Shown: positions 37,340-46,614, counted from the first letter of the stretch. The stretch: DNA of 64,000 bases from Alphaproteobacteria bacterium LSUCC0719 (GCA_040839025.1 JBFPJN010000001.1:868001-932000), one strand, 5' to 3'. Program-made: numbers and translations. Notes: generated from the sequence alone by a model not told the origin.

Positions 37340-38302
37340 TCACGCTCCCTTGTGGTCGGGCACACCGACATAATGTGTTTCGATACCCTTCACCAGCCCA
37401 TAAAGGCTACGCAATGTCGGGACGGCAAGACCGGCGGCGTCGGCAAGCTGCAACGGTGTGCCATAGATGAACTCGATCTCGCTCGGTCGGCGTGCCAGAA
37501 CATCGAGACAAAGCGAGGATTTGTTGTCACCGGTGCCCCCCGGTGCGGTCATCAGTTCGAGACCCTTTACCACAGCGTCCCGATCAAGGTCGATATTCTG
37601 CGAATGCGCAATCGAGATCGCCTCGTCGAGCGCGGTGAAGCACACCTTTCGCAGCGGATCCAGCCGCAGGATTTCGGCACTGGTCAGATTGGTCACGCCG
37701 GAAACAGCACTCATGGTCATGTTACCGAGAAGTTTTTTCCAGATCTCGGTCCTGATATCGGCGCTTGCATATGTCTCCAGCCCGGCTGCAGTGAAGGTGG
37801 CGGCGATGGCCTCGGCCCGCGGCGACATCCCACCACTCCATTCACCGATATAGGACGGCACCCGGTCGAAGTCATGTATCTGCCCGGGACCGGTGCGGGC
37901 ACCGGCCATCGAGGTCAACCCGCCAAAAACATTCTCCGGCCCAAGGATTTCGGCGAGGATATCCTCGTTTCCAAGACCGTTCTGGAAACTGATGAACACG
38001 GCGCCGGCATCGGCAAGATGCGTCATCGCGAGTGCCACCTCGCGGGTCGCTGTTCCCTTGCACTGCACCAGCACGATATCGGCCTGTTCGACCTGTGTGG
38101 CGTCATGCGCTGTCGCAAGCATCAGGTGCCTGTCACCGCCAAGGCCGGAAATATACAGTCCTTTCTCACGAATGGCGGCCATATGCTCGCGGTCGGTATC
38201 GACAAGCGTTACCTCCAGACCACCTTCGGAAAGGATGGCACCAAACAGGGCGCCCATGCCACCGGCGCCGACAACGGCCACATGACGAATATCCTTGGTC
38301 AT
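37340..38302 (-). CDS. 2-Dehydropantoate 2-reductase family (PanE/ApbA-like)
   Basis: 320-residue NADPH-dependent ketoreductase. AVVGAGGMGALFGAILSEGGLEV is the cofactor motif; VLVQCKGTATREV contains the conserved lysine, IWKKLLGNMTMSAVSGVTN the second catalytic lysine and asparagine region. Long relative to panE (about 300). Position inside a degradation operon argues for reduction of another 2-keto acid rather than pantothenate synthesis. Confidence 0.82.
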   Translation of the reverse strand: MTKDIRHVAVVGAGGMGALFGAILSEGGLEVTLVDTDREHMAAIREKGLYISGLGGDRHLMLATAHDATQVEQADIVLVQCKGTATREVALAMTHLADAGAVFISFQNGLGNEDILAEILGPENVFGGLTSMAGARTGPGQIHDFDRVPSYIGEWSGGMSPRAEAIAATFTAAGLETYASADIRTEIWKKLLGNMTMSAVSGVTNLTSAEILRLDPLRKVCFTALDEAISIAHSQNIDLDRDAVVKGLELMTAPGGTGDNKSSLCLDVLARRPSEIEFIYGTPLQLADAAGLAVPTLRSLYGLVKGIETHYVGVPDHKGA

Positions 38303-38784
38303 CCGATATCTCCTCCCCGGATCTGCCGGATCGCCCCGGCACTGTCTCTTCGCAGCAGGAGCCGATGCACGGCGTCCAACCCAAGACGGAAGGAGTCGGC
38401 ACCGAACCCGACAATGCTGCCGTCACTGACCCCCGCCGTCAGGCTTACCTGGCGAAACGCCTCGCGCCGGTCATTATTGGACAGATGCACCTCGACCTTA
38501 GGACCTTCAAACATCGCCAGGGCGTCACGAAGCGCCACCGAGGTATGGGTATAGGCCGCCAGGTTGAAAAGGATCGCCGCCGCGTCACCGCGCGCCTTCT
38601 GGATCGCAGTCACCAGGACGCCCTCGTCATTCGATTGCATCATCTCAATCCTCCGACCAAGGTCCACGGCCTGATCGGCAAGGGCTGCCATGATATCGGC
38701 CATGCTGTCCGCGCCATAGATTTCCGGCTCGCGTGTGCCAAGCATGTTCAGGTTGGGCCCAAAGATGACCAGCACGTCAACCAT
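38299..38784 (-). CDS. aroQ: Type II 3-dehydroquinate dehydratase
   Basis: 161-residue small dehydroquinase: IFGPNLNMLGTREPEIYG with the catalytic region, DEGVLVTAIQKA, NLAAYTHTSVALRDAL (usual form NPGAYTHTS), and EVHLSNNDRREAFRQVS. It interconverts 3-dehydroquinate and 3-dehydroshikimate. A copy in this operon, with quiC and an aroE homologue near, points to quinate catabolism rather than aromatic amino acid synthesis. The usual catalytic tyrosine after NLLGTR is displaced by EPEIYG, where the Tyr is present. ATG at 38784 chosen over 38808. Confidence 0.87.
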   Translation of the reverse strand: MVDVLVIFGPNLNMLGTREPEIYGADSMADIMAALADQAVDLGRRIEMMQSNDEGVLVTAIQKARGDAAAILFNLAAYTHTSVALRDALAMFEGPKVEVHLSNNDRREAFRQVSLTAGVSDGSIVGFGADSFRLGLDAVHRLLLRRDSAGAIRQIRGGDIG

Positions 38785-38817
38785 ACCTCTCGTCTCCCGC
38801 GTTGCCATGCCGCCGTG

Positions 38818-39615
38818 TCAGAACGCAACTTCAATGACGCCAAGCGCACCGAAATCCGCGCGCACATGATCGCCAGCTGAAAAGGGTTGTGGCACCGAGG
38901 CCGCGCCCGTGGAGATAAAATCCCCGGCCCGCATTTCGTGGCCACGCACCGCCAGATGATTGACGAGATCAGCCGCCGCCTCGGCCGGCAGGCAGCGCAT
39001 CTCGCCAAGGAAATTGTCGGCAGGGGCACCCCCGGCAACCGTGAGCGCAATCAAATGCTGTTGAAAGTCGATCGCCTGCCAGTCATCCACAGGATCGCCA
39101 AAGACAAAGCCAATGCCGCCGCCATTGTCCGCTATCGTCATCAGTGAATTTTCAGCCTTGCTGGCGTCGTCCAGACGATAGCGGTTGCCGATGATCTCCA
39201 GCGCTGGGTGCAGCACCATCATGGCTTCCATCTCGGTGGCCGTCCAGGGTGCCTCGCGAAGATGCGGCGTTGCGGTCAGCCGGAAGGCGAATTCGGTCTC
39301 GATGCGTGCATCTGGAAACTGGTCAATTGGCAGGTTGTGATGTGGTCCGACATAGCTACGCGAGGCAAAGATCCGTCCCGGGATCACATCGTCATGGCCG
39401 TCAAGCTCGCGCATCCTGGCGCTGGTCGCGCCAACCTTCCAGCCAGCCAAACCCTGACCAAGTTCGTCATGCATGCGATCCTGAACGAAATACGCTTCGG
39501 TCCTGTTGCGAGGATAAAAACGCGGGTCAACCGCCACCTTGTTAGCGGGATCGCGCCACGACGCTGACAGCATCCCCGCCAAATCTTCCAATACGGCCTT
39601 GCGCGATTCATCCAT
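38818..39615 (-). CDS. 2-Keto-4-pentenoate hydratase-like (FAH-fold) protein
   Basis: 265-residue member of the 2-oxopent-4-enoate hydratase/decarboxylase group: GWKVGATSARMRELDGHDDVIPGRIF, then IETEFAFRLTATPHLRE with the metal-binding Glu-x-Glu, and EIIGNRYRL. Such enzymes act late in meta-cleavage routes for aromatic rings. ATG at 39615 follows GGGGAGGAAGG. First gene of the operon downstream of the LacI regulator gene. Confidence 0.8.
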   Translation of the reverse strand: MDESRKAVLEDLAGMLSASWRDPANKVAVDPRFYPRNRTEAYFVQDRMHDELGQGLAGWKVGATSARMRELDGHDDVIPGRIFASRSYVGPHHNLPIDQFPDARIETEFAFRLTATPHLREAPWTATEMEAMMVLHPALEIIGNRYRLDDASKAENSLMTIADNGGGIGFVFGDPVDDWQAIDFQQHLIALTVAGGAPADNFLGEMRCLPAEAAADLVNHLAVRGHEMRAGDFISTGAASVPQPFSAGDHVRADFGALGVIEVAF

Positions 39616-39632
39616 CGCCTTCCTCCCCTGAC

Positions 39633-39652
39633 AACCGATATGGCTGTCGGTT
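39633..39652. promoter_or_regulatory. Palindrome, candidate LacI-family operator
   Basis: AACCGA-N8-TCGGTT is an inverted repeat spanning 20 bases, 17 bases upstream of the hydratase start codon. Size and symmetry suit a LacI-family operator, and a lacI-type gene is immediately upstream. Confidence 0.45.
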
Positions 39653-39684
39653 ACCTGATCTAAGCCAACAGGAAAGGTGGACAA

Positions 39685-39713
39685 TCGCAAAGGGTAAAAA
39701 TGATGAAAAACCC
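39685..39713. promoter_or_regulatory. Operator-like motif, copy 1
   Basis: GCAAAGGGT then AAAAATGATGAAAAACCC: an imperfect palindrome (GGGT...ACCC) with an A-rich ATGAT centre, in the promoter gap between the lacI-type gene and the hydratase operon. A near-identical copy is at 42030. Confidence 0.5.
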
Positions 39714-39738
39714 TCAGAAGATGACACCTGATGGCAGG

Positions 39739-40776
39739 TCACGAAATGATGTCGGTTCGCGGCAGATTTTCGGAGGTATAGAACTGGAAGTCGACATTCG
39801 CCATGGTTGTTACGGTTTCATATCCATGTTGTCTGGCGATGAAATCCAGGGCCCCAAAGGCCTGTTGCATCGGGTTCGAGTCAATGACCATGTCAATGAG
39901 ACCTGATCGCAGGTTCTCTATGGAATAGGGGCTGAGATCATGGACGATCTTGGTCATTGATCTGACCGATTCTTCGTGCCGACCGGACTCGATCAGGGTC
40001 TCGAGCAATTCATTGTTGGCCGGGCCGTAGAGCACACGGAAATCATCCTGCTCATGGAGTGATGCCAGCAGATTTGATGCGGCTTCCGAGATCGTCGCCG
40101 GCGGCGGCAATAACGTCAGCTTGTCCCCGATGCCCCGGTCGGTGAAGAACTGGCAAAACCCCGTGATACGGTCCAGATTTGAACGCGCGTTCGTTCCAGG
40201 TTCGACGACAAGCACGCGCCCGCCCTTACGACATATGGCTTCACTGAGCTTCGCGGCCGAGCGCCCTGCATTGACATTGTCGATTCCGACATAGCAGTGC
40301 CTGCCGCTATCGGGGATGTCGGTACTGATGGTGACGATGAATGTCCTGTCGACCAGATCCCTGACCGCGCTGGCTATGACCGGCAGGTCGCTTGCGAAAA
40401 GAATGATTCCGTCACGGCGGTCCGCTGCGGCATGAAGATGTGAGACGAGTCTGTCCGGGTCATTCGCATCGAAATGCGTGCGATAGATGGTGACTGGATA
40501 CTCGACCAGTTTATTCACCGCCGCGAGGGACTGGTTCAACCGCTCGGAATAGGCTGTTGCATTGCGCGCAAAAACCGCCTCGATCGAAAGCTGTCGACGT
40601 TTGCCGGTTGGCAGAATGCGCTTGGTGCCAAGCTCGCGCGCGCTGTCGAGGACACGGGCCACGGTTCGCTCGCTGACACCGCCGCGTTCATTCAGCACAC
40701 GATCGACGGTAGCAAGACCGACGCCGGCATGTTTTGCAATATCTTCAAGGCGCACCTTTTGCCGACGCGCCGTCAT
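39739..40776 (-). CDS. LacI-family transcriptional regulator
   Basis: 345-residue repressor. The N-terminal helix-turn-helix and hinge read VRLEDIAKHAGVGLATVDRVLNERGGVSERTVARVLDSARELG. A periplasmic-binding-protein-like domain follows with GIILFASDLPVIA and YVGIDNVNAGRSAAKL, resembling the sugar- or small-acid-responsive branch that includes the RbsB-like fold. It overlaps the desaturase-like gene by four bases (ATGA) and lies just upstream of the degradation operon; it is the obvious candidate regulator of both. Confidence 0.88.
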   Translation of the reverse strand: MTARRQKVRLEDIAKHAGVGLATVDRVLNERGGVSERTVARVLDSARELGTKRILPTGKRRQLSIEAVFARNATAYSERLNQSLAAVNKLVEYPVTIYRTHFDANDPDRLVSHLHAAADRRDGIILFASDLPVIASAVRDLVDRTFIVTISTDIPDSGRHCYVGIDNVNAGRSAAKLSEAICRKGGRVLVVEPGTNARSNLDRITGFCQFFTDRGIGDKLTLLPPPATISEAASNLLASLHEQDDFRVLYGPANNELLETLIESGRHEESVRSMTKIVHDLSPYSIENLRSGLIDMVIDSNPMQQAFGALDFIARQHGYETVTTMANVDFQFYTSENLPRTDIIS

Positions 40777-41921
40777 GACCGAAGATCTACGGGACCAAGT
40801 TCACCAATGGATGCCGCCATCTGATCGCGACCACGTCTCGGCAGACCCTCGGTTGGCACCGGCGTATCATAGGCGTAGTCCGGATCCGTTTTCTGACGCT
40901 TCCAGGTCTCCCGCATTTCCTTCCAGGCACCAAACAGCGTCCGCGGCGCCGGCATGTCATCGACTGTGGCCGCATGCAATGCCTTCAGATTGTAACAGGG
41001 AACACCGGCGAACATATGGTGCTCGAGATGCCAGTTCATGTGCCAGTAGAGGAATTCGGACAGCGGGTCGAGGGTGATGGTGCGGACCGATTTGCGGAAA
41101 TCGGTCTCGCTGCTCTTCAGCCCGCAATGCATAGGCACCCCGACAAGATAGCGCCACAGATTGGCGATGAACGGGGAGCCCGAGATCAACAAGGCAAGGA
41201 TCGGCTGGCCGATGGCGAAGGCGCCAGCGATGACGACGCCATGAAACAGCAGCGTGATCCGCGCCCAGATGCTGGCACGGCGGCGATGCTCATCATACCC
41301 GTCATACAATTCCTCGCCCCATGAATTGAACGGGTTATCAAACCTGTTTGCCGCGATCGCGATAAAATTATGCAACGTCGGCACGAGGCCCTTCGACTGG
41401 TATCCACCGAAGATGTTCACGGTCAGGAGTTGCAATAGATACAGGGCCCGCAAGGACGGCGTCGCCGGCATGACCTCTTCACGGTCGCCTTCGGGATGCA
41501 GGGTGAACCGATGATGATAATTGTGGCTGAACTGATAGACCTCGAAATTGTTCCAGCCAAGAAGCGCAAAAATCCGCAGAAACGCTTCGTTCATCCATTT
41601 GGTCTTGAACACGGTGCGATGGCAAAGCTCGTGATGTGGCGCGGTGAAGAAGGAGCCGACCGTGCCGTGAGCGAACAGCGCGGCAACAAACCCTAGCCAC
41701 ATCTGCTGCGAGAACAGATAGAAGGTGATGCCGCCAGTTGCCGCCCAGAGGCCAAGATGACCGAGCGCCATGAACAACCCGCGCCCATCGTCGGGGGTCA
41801 TCAGGCTGCGAAGGATTTTCTTGTCGACGGGACAACGATACCAGCGAATCTGCAGCGTCTTGCTGACTTCGCGCATCGGTACCAGTTTCATATCCCTTAT
41901 CGTGTCTGAAAGGGGGTTCAT
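40773..41921 (-). CDS. Fatty acid desaturase family protein
   Basis: 382-residue membrane di-iron protein. Three histidine clusters are present: HHELCH (about residue 96), HNYHHR and HLEHH, in hydrophobic surroundings. The family includes acyl-lipid desaturases and related hydroxylases. The start codon may be ATG 41921 or the in-frame ATG ten codons later. Cotranscribed with the LacI-type regulator gene. A true fatty acid role is not certain: several family members oxidise small ring or amine substrates. Confidence 0.8.
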   Translation of the reverse strand: MNPLSDTIRDMKLVPMREVSKTLQIRWYRCPVDKKILRSLMTPDDGRGLFMALGHLGLWAATGGITFYLFSQQMWLGFVAALFAHGTVGSFFTAPHHELCHRTVFKTKWMNEAFLRIFALLGWNNFEVYQFSHNYHHRFTLHPEGDREEVMPATPSLRALYLLQLLTVNIFGGYQSKGLVPTLHNFIAIAANRFDNPFNSWGEELYDGYDEHRRRASIWARITLLFHGVVIAGAFAIGQPILALLISGSPFIANLWRYLVGVPMHCGLKSSETDFRKSVRTITLDPLSEFLYWHMNWHLEHHMFAGVPCYNLKALHAATVDDMPAPRTLFGAWKEMRETWKRQKTDPDYAYDTPVPTEGLPRRGRDQMAASIGELGPVDLRS

Positions 41922-42213
41922 CTAAAAATTGCTCCTGTAATATCTGGCAATCAGAGTCCCTGCCAACCCAGCCTCAATGCGAGGGTCACGAGCAGCCATG
42001 GCATTAGCCAACCGGAACAGCCGCATCAAGCAAAGGGCAAAAATGATTAAAACCCATCAATCACATTTATTGAAGTATCCTATTTGATCGGTAGCATTTC
42101 CAAGTCCGAATTCCCGCCGAGGAACTTGAGGCTTTTCTTGCCGCGCTGGACAGGTAAGGTCAGTTTCAGGATGACGACATGACAGAATATTTGACGCGTT
42201 TGGAGCCAGACCA
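41922..42213. other. Divergent control region between desaturase-like gene and hyuAB fusion
   Basis: About 290 bases with no gene. It contains the second copy of the operator-like motif at 42030-42055 and an AT-rich stretch at 42036-42092 likely to hold promoters. Confidence 0.45.
42030..42055. promoter_or_regulatory. Operator-like motif, copy 2
   Basis: GCAAAGGGC then AAAAATGATTAAAACCC, differing from copy 1 (39685) by a few bases and one length change. It lies between the divergent desaturase-lacI and hyuAB promoters. Confidence 0.5.
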
Positions 42214-45200
42214 GTGACCATCCGACTTGCCATCGATATCGGGGGCACCTTTACGGACCTCGTTCTTGAGGACGATGGCACCCGCCACACGGTGAAGGTG
42301 CTGACCACCCTCGATCGTCCCGCAGACGGGCTGATGCTGGGTTTTGACCGGATCCTCGAACAGGCCGGGATGGAGGCCGGCAGCATAGAGCTGATCGTGC
42401 ATGGCACCACCCTGGCCACCAACGCACTGATCGAACGCAGGGGGGCCAGAACAGCCCTGATCACCACCGAAGGCCATCGTGACGCACTGGAAATGGCTTT
42501 CGAGAACAGGTTCGACCAGTATGACATTCAGGCCGACCGTCGCCCTCCATTGATTGGACGCGATCTGCGTTTGTCTGTCAGTGAGCGGATGAACTATCGC
42601 GGCGAGCCGCTGCTTCCCCTCGACGAGGCATCGGTACGCGCGGTAATCCCCAAACTGCGGGACGCGCACATCGACAGCGTGGCGGTGGGGTTGCTTCACG
42701 CCTACGCCAACCCGGCGCATGAACAGCGTGTGGCTGCCATTCTTTGCGAGGCCATGCCCGGGCTATCCATTTCCCTGTCATCCGACGTCTGCCCCGAGAT
42801 CCGGGAATATGAACGGCAATCCACTACCGTCGCCAACGCCTATGTCAGACCAATGATCGCCGGCTATCTTGCCGATCTTGAAACCAGGCTGGTGACGCGC
42901 GGATTGCGTTGTCCCTTTCTGCTGATGACCAGCGGTGGCAGCCTGGTGACGATCGAGACAGCGTCGCAGTTTCCCATCAGACTTGTCGAATCAGGCCCGG
43001 CGGGTGGCGCGATCCTGGCAGCCCATATGGCCCGGCAGCTTGGTGAAGACCGTCTGATATCCTTTGATATGGGCGGGACCACGGCAAAAATATGCCTGAT
43101 TGACGATGGCGCACCACTACTGAACCGCGAGTTCGAGGTGGATCGCGCGCACCGGTTCATGAAGGGAAGCGGCACCCCTCTGAAAATTCCGGTCATCGAA
43201 ATGGTGGAAATCGGTGCCGGCGGGGGGTCGATCGCCTCGGTTGACAGGCTCGACCGGATTCGGATCGGGCCGCGCAGCGCCGGCTCAAACCCCGGACCCG
43301 CCTGCTATGCCCAAGGGGGCACCGACGCAACCGTGACCGATGCCAATCTGGCGCTTGGCAGGCTCGACCCGGTGGGGTTCGCTGGTGGGACCATGACCCT
43401 TGACGCAGCCGCGTCCCATGCCGCTCTTGCCAGCCATGTCGGCGACAGGCTGGGGTTGAACCCCATGGATGCGGCCCGTGGCATGATCGAAATTGTCGAT
43501 GATAACATGGCCAGCGCCGCGCGTGTCCACGCGGCGGAACGCGGACTTGACCTTGAAGGGCGTACCATGATCGCCTTTGGCGGTGGGGCCCCGCTTCACG
43601 CCGCGCGACTGGCCACAAAGCTTGGCATCGACCGGATCATCGTGCCGGCGGATGCCGGCGTGGGCTCGGCCGTGGGCTTTCTTCTGGCCCCGGCAGCGTA
43701 TGAAGTTGTGCGCAGCAGATATACCAGACTTGCCGATCTGGACAGCAGAGGCCTGACCTCCCTTCTTGGCGAGATGGAAGCCGAGGCGACATCCATTGCA
43801 GGTCTTGCCGCCCCGAACGCCGATCTGACCGTCACCCGCCATGGCTACGCCCGTTATGTCGGCCAGGGTCATGAGATCAAGATCGAACTGCCGGACGGCC
43901 CGCTCGATGACCGGTCCAGCGACGCCATCCGGGCCAGATTCGAGGCGGCATACAAAGCCATGTTCGGTCTTCTGGTTCCAGGTATGGAAATCGAGATTTT
44001 GACCTGGTCGCTGATCGCCAGTACCGACACCACAATCAACGCGACACCTGATCCCCAGAACAATCGTAATTCCCGGAGCGATCATCGGGCTGGTGCCCCG
44101 CATGACCGGACCGGTTCAACTGAACGCCAGCTGTTCGACCCAGGCTCACCCGAGCCCCTCACGGCAGGCGTGACTGACCGGCACCGTATCACCGGCAGGC
44201 TGCGCGGCACGGCGATTATCGAGGAACCCCAGACAACGACGATCGTTCCAGCCGGATGGACTGCCGAGGTGAATAAAACCGGTGATCTGATCCTCATGCG
44301 GGACGGGTCCAGCGCCGTGACGACTGCCAGCACTGGTGTTGCCGAGGGGATACGCTATCAGGTTCTCTGGGATCGGCTGATTTCGGTTGTCGAGGAACAG
44401 GCACTGGCGATCATGCGCACGGCCTTTTCAACGTCGGTGCGTGAGTCGGGCGACCTTTCGGCAGGCGTCTTCGACCCGAACGGGCGGATGCTGGCACAGG
44501 CCGTCACCGGCACGCCCGGACATGTCAACGCGATGGCAGCGTCGGTTGGACACTTCCTTAAGAAATATCCTGCCACCAGTATGCAGCCGGGTGATGTCTA
44601 TGTGACCAATGACCCATGGCTTGGCACCGGCCATCTCTTCGACTTCACCGTCGTGACGCCTGTGTTTCTCGAGGATGATATGGTTGGCCTCTTCGCCTCG
44701 ACGGTTCATGTTGTTGATATCGGCGGCATCGGGTTCAGTCCCGACAGCGGCCAGATTTTCGAAGAAGGGCTGTGCGTCCCCATCATGCCACTCTTTTCGC
44801 GGGGCCAGGCCAACGAGCAGCTGTTCGAGATCGTGCGCGCGAATGTGCGCGAACCTGAACAGGTTGTCGGCGATCTCTATTCTCTCGCCTCAAGCAACGA
44901 TGTCGGCGCGCGCCGATTAAGCGCCCTGATGCGCGAAGCCGGACTTGGCGATCTTGACGCGCTGGGCGACCATATCATTTCCACCTCACGCCGGGCAATG
45001 GAGGCGGCCATCGGGCGTCTACCGTCAGGTGTGTTTGAAAACAGCATGACCGTTGACGGCTATGACAGGCCAATCACCCTTCAGGCCAGAATGGAAATTC
45101 ATCCCGACAGGATCACCGTTGACTATGCGGGCACATCGGGCACCTCCACATTCGGGATCAATGTTCCACTTACCTACACCTGTGCCTATACCTCGTTCGG

Positions 45201-45915
45201 CCTTCACTGCCTCATCGGCGGCGGCGTTCCCAACAATGCAGGATCGCTGGCCGCTATCGAGGTGACGGCACCGTCCGGGTCAATTCTGAACGCGCCGCGT
45301 CCCTGCGCAGTCAATGTACGTCATGTCATAGGTCAGATGTTGCCCGATGTTGTTCTTGGCTGTCTTGGGAAAGCCCTGCCGGGGCAGGTTCCCGCCGAAG
45401 GCAGTTCCAGCCTGTGGAACCCGATGCTGTCCGGTGGGCATGGCGTTGTGGGGCCAACCAGCTATGGCGATGCGACGCCCTTTGCGGTGACCATCTTCCA
45501 TGCCGGCGGCACCGGCGCACGGCCAGGCAAGCCGGGCCTGTCCGCCACCGCTTTTCCATCCGGCGTGCGCGCCACATCGGTCGAGGTCACCGAATCCATC
45601 GCGCCGGTGATCTACCGACGCAAGATGTATCGCGACGGATCGGGGGGTGCCGGCAAGTGGCGTGGAGGCGATGGACAGATTATCGAAATCGAACATAGCG
45701 AGGGTGCACCGTTCGCTGTTTTTGCCCTGTTCGACCGCATTGAACATCCGGCCCGAGGTCGCGATGGTGGCGCTGCCGGGCGGGCGGGGCGGGCCTATCT
45801 GTCGAACGGAACGGCACTGAAGGGCAAAGGCAAGCAAATCGTCCCGGCTGGCCTCTCCCTTGTATTGGAATTGCCCGGCGGTGGCGGGCTCGGAACCGAT
45901 GGAGACAATCTATGA
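42214..45915 (+). CDS. Fused hydantoinase A/B (5-oxoprolinase-type) protein
   Basis: 1,233 residues. The N-terminal half (about 1-620) is HyuA-like: IDIGGTFTDLVLED nucleotide-binding loop, VHGTTLATNALIERRGARTALITTEGHRD, and FDMGGTTAKICLIDDG. The C-terminal half (about 705-1233) is HyuB-like: GDVYVTNDPWLGTGHLFDFTVVTPVF and GGDGQIIEIEHSEGAPF. A low-complexity linker joins them at about 620-670. Fused forms resemble eukaryotic-type 5-oxoprolinase, which opens 5-oxoproline with ATP; bacterial fused forms also hydrolyse hydantoins or carboxylate acetone-like ketones. GTG start at 42214. Flanked by the shared operator-like motif. Confidence 0.87.
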   Translation: MTIRLAIDIGGTFTDLVLEDDGTRHTVKVLTTLDRPADGLMLGFDRILEQAGMEAGSIELIVHGTTLATNALIERRGARTALITTEGHRDALEMAFENRFDQYDIQADRRPPLIGRDLRLSVSERMNYRGEPLLPLDEASVRAVIPKLRDAHIDSVAVGLLHAYANPAHEQRVAAILCEAMPGLSISLSSDVCPEIREYERQSTTVANAYVRPMIAGYLADLETRLVTRGLRCPFLLMTSGGSLVTIETASQFPIRLVESGPAGGAILAAHMARQLGEDRLISFDMGGTTAKICLIDDGAPLLNREFEVDRAHRFMKGSGTPLKIPVIEMVEIGAGGGSIASVDRLDRIRIGPRSAGSNPGPACYAQGGTDATVTDANLALGRLDPVGFAGGTMTLDAAASHAALASHVGDRLGLNPMDAARGMIEIVDDNMASAARVHAAERGLDLEGRTMIAFGGGAPLHAARLATKLGIDRIIVPADAGVGSAVGFLLAPAAYEVVRSRYTRLADLDSRGLTSLLGEMEAEATSIAGLAAPNADLTVTRHGYARYVGQGHEIKIELPDGPLDDRSSDAIRARFEAAYKAMFGLLVPGMEIEILTWSLIASTDTTINATPDPQNNRNSRSDHRAGAPHDRTGSTERQLFDPGSPEPLTAGVTDRHRITGRLRGTAIIEEPQTTTIVPAGWTAEVNKTGDLILMRDGSSAVTTASTGVAEGIRYQVLWDRLISVVEEQALAIMRTAFSTSVRESGDLSAGVFDPNGRMLAQAVTGTPGHVNAMAASVGHFLKKYPATSMQPGDVYVTNDPWLGTGHLFDFTVVTPVFLEDDMVGLFASTVHVVDIGGIGFSPDSGQIFEEGLCVPIMPLFSRGQANEQLFEIVRANVREPEQVVGDLYSLASSNDVGARRLSALMREAGLGDLDALGDHIISTSRRAMEAAIGRLPSGVFENSMTVDGYDRPITLQARMEIHPDRITVDYAGTSGTSTFGINVPLTYTCAYTSFGLHCLIGGGVPNNAGSLAAIEVTAPSGSILNAPRPCAVNVRHVIGQMLPDVVLGCLGKALPGQVPAEGSSSLWNPMLSGGHGVVGPTSYGDATPFAVTIFHAGGTGARPGKPGLSATAFPSGVRATSVEVTESIAPVIYRRKMYRDGSGGAGKWRGGDGQIIEIEHSEGAPFAVFALFDRIEHPARGRDGGAAGRAGRAYLSNGTALKGKGKQIVPAGLSLVLELPGGGGLGTDGDNL

Positions 45916-46040
45916 GCCTGACTGATCCGGACCGTCTGTTTCCTGTCGAGCCGCGCCTCGTCCGTTGGACGAACATCCGGGTTGCCAGAGGAGTTCGGAT
46001 GAGATGCTTCATCCATTACAGTTCTCGCAAACCCGCTTGA
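45912..46040 (+). pseudogene. Truncated start of glucuronate isomerase gene (uxaC remnant)
   Basis: An ATG overlapping the hyuAB stop (ATGA) opens a 42-codon frame. Its first codons read SLTDPDRLFPVEPRL, which matches the start of UxaC-type glucuronate isomerases, normally about 470 residues. After about residue 16 the match ends and unrelated sequence runs to a stop at 46038. The rest of the gene is missing, so this looks like a deletion or rearrangement junction near 45960. Only 15 or so residues support the match. Confidence 0.55.
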
Positions 46041-46085
46041 GCTTTTGATCAAGGAATTTATTCCAAATTTCACTCCTCAAACACA

Positions 46086-46122
46086 GCACGGACAGACCCC
46101 CCCTTAGGGGTGTGTCCCTGTC
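46086..46122 (+). terminator. Stem-loop terminator
   Basis: ACGGACAG and CTGTCCGT form an 8-bp stem; an inner ACCCC/GGGGT pair lies in the loop. CCGGGCCTTTTAT follows. Likely terminator for the hyuAB transcript or for the minus-strand fragment downstream. Confidence 0.55.
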
Positions 46123-46131
46123 CGTCCGGGC

Positions 46132-46306
46132 CTTTTATGGCGCTGTGTTACCCCAGACAAGCTCATCAGGACGGATGTAAGCTAGGCCCTTTTCGCGCAA
46201 GCCGAGACCCGTGTCATAGACTTCAACAAAATCGTTCTGCTGAAGCTTGTTCAGGATACGTCAAATGAATTCGCAAGCGCGTCCGGCGCAAGCCATTGAT
46301 TTCCAT
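46132..46306 (-). pseudogene. Decayed gene fragment of unknown function
   Basis: On the minus strand an ATG at 46306 opens MEINGLRRTRLRIHLTYPEQ and soon goes out of frame. The next frame reads RILNKLQQNDFVEVYDTGLG, continuing through LREKGLAYIRPDELVWGNTAP to a stop near 46132. The two pieces join naturally if one base were added or lost near 46257. I do not recognise the family. It begins 11 bases past the 3' end of the tRNA-Val gene, a place where integrated elements often leave debris. Confidence 0.4.
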
Positions 46307-46316
46307 GATAAAGAAA

Positions 46317-46391
<75 letters not shown>

Positions 46392-46614
46392 CATTTCATA
46401 CGCCGCGTCGGGTGGTGGCAGCGGATCCCGCAGGCGGGCCCCGGTGCCGTGGCGGCGGAGGGTTGGCGACGCGGCTTCTGCCGTCGCCAAGGGCTGTAGT
46501 GATGCACCAAGACCGGACAATCCGCAAGCCCTTTTTGCCCTGCCCGGGCCCCTTTTTGCCCTGCCCTGTCAAAGCGACTCGGAGGTGCGCCGAAAGCATG
46601 TTAGGCTTGCCGTT
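46392..46614. other. Gap before the N-formylglutamate amidohydrolase gene, with a 17-bp direct repeat
   Basis: No gene seen. It contains two copies of CCCTTTTTGCCCTGCCC at 46529 and 46550, 21 bases apart. The promoters of both the tRNA (minus) and the downstream gene (plus) should lie here. Confidence 0.45.
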
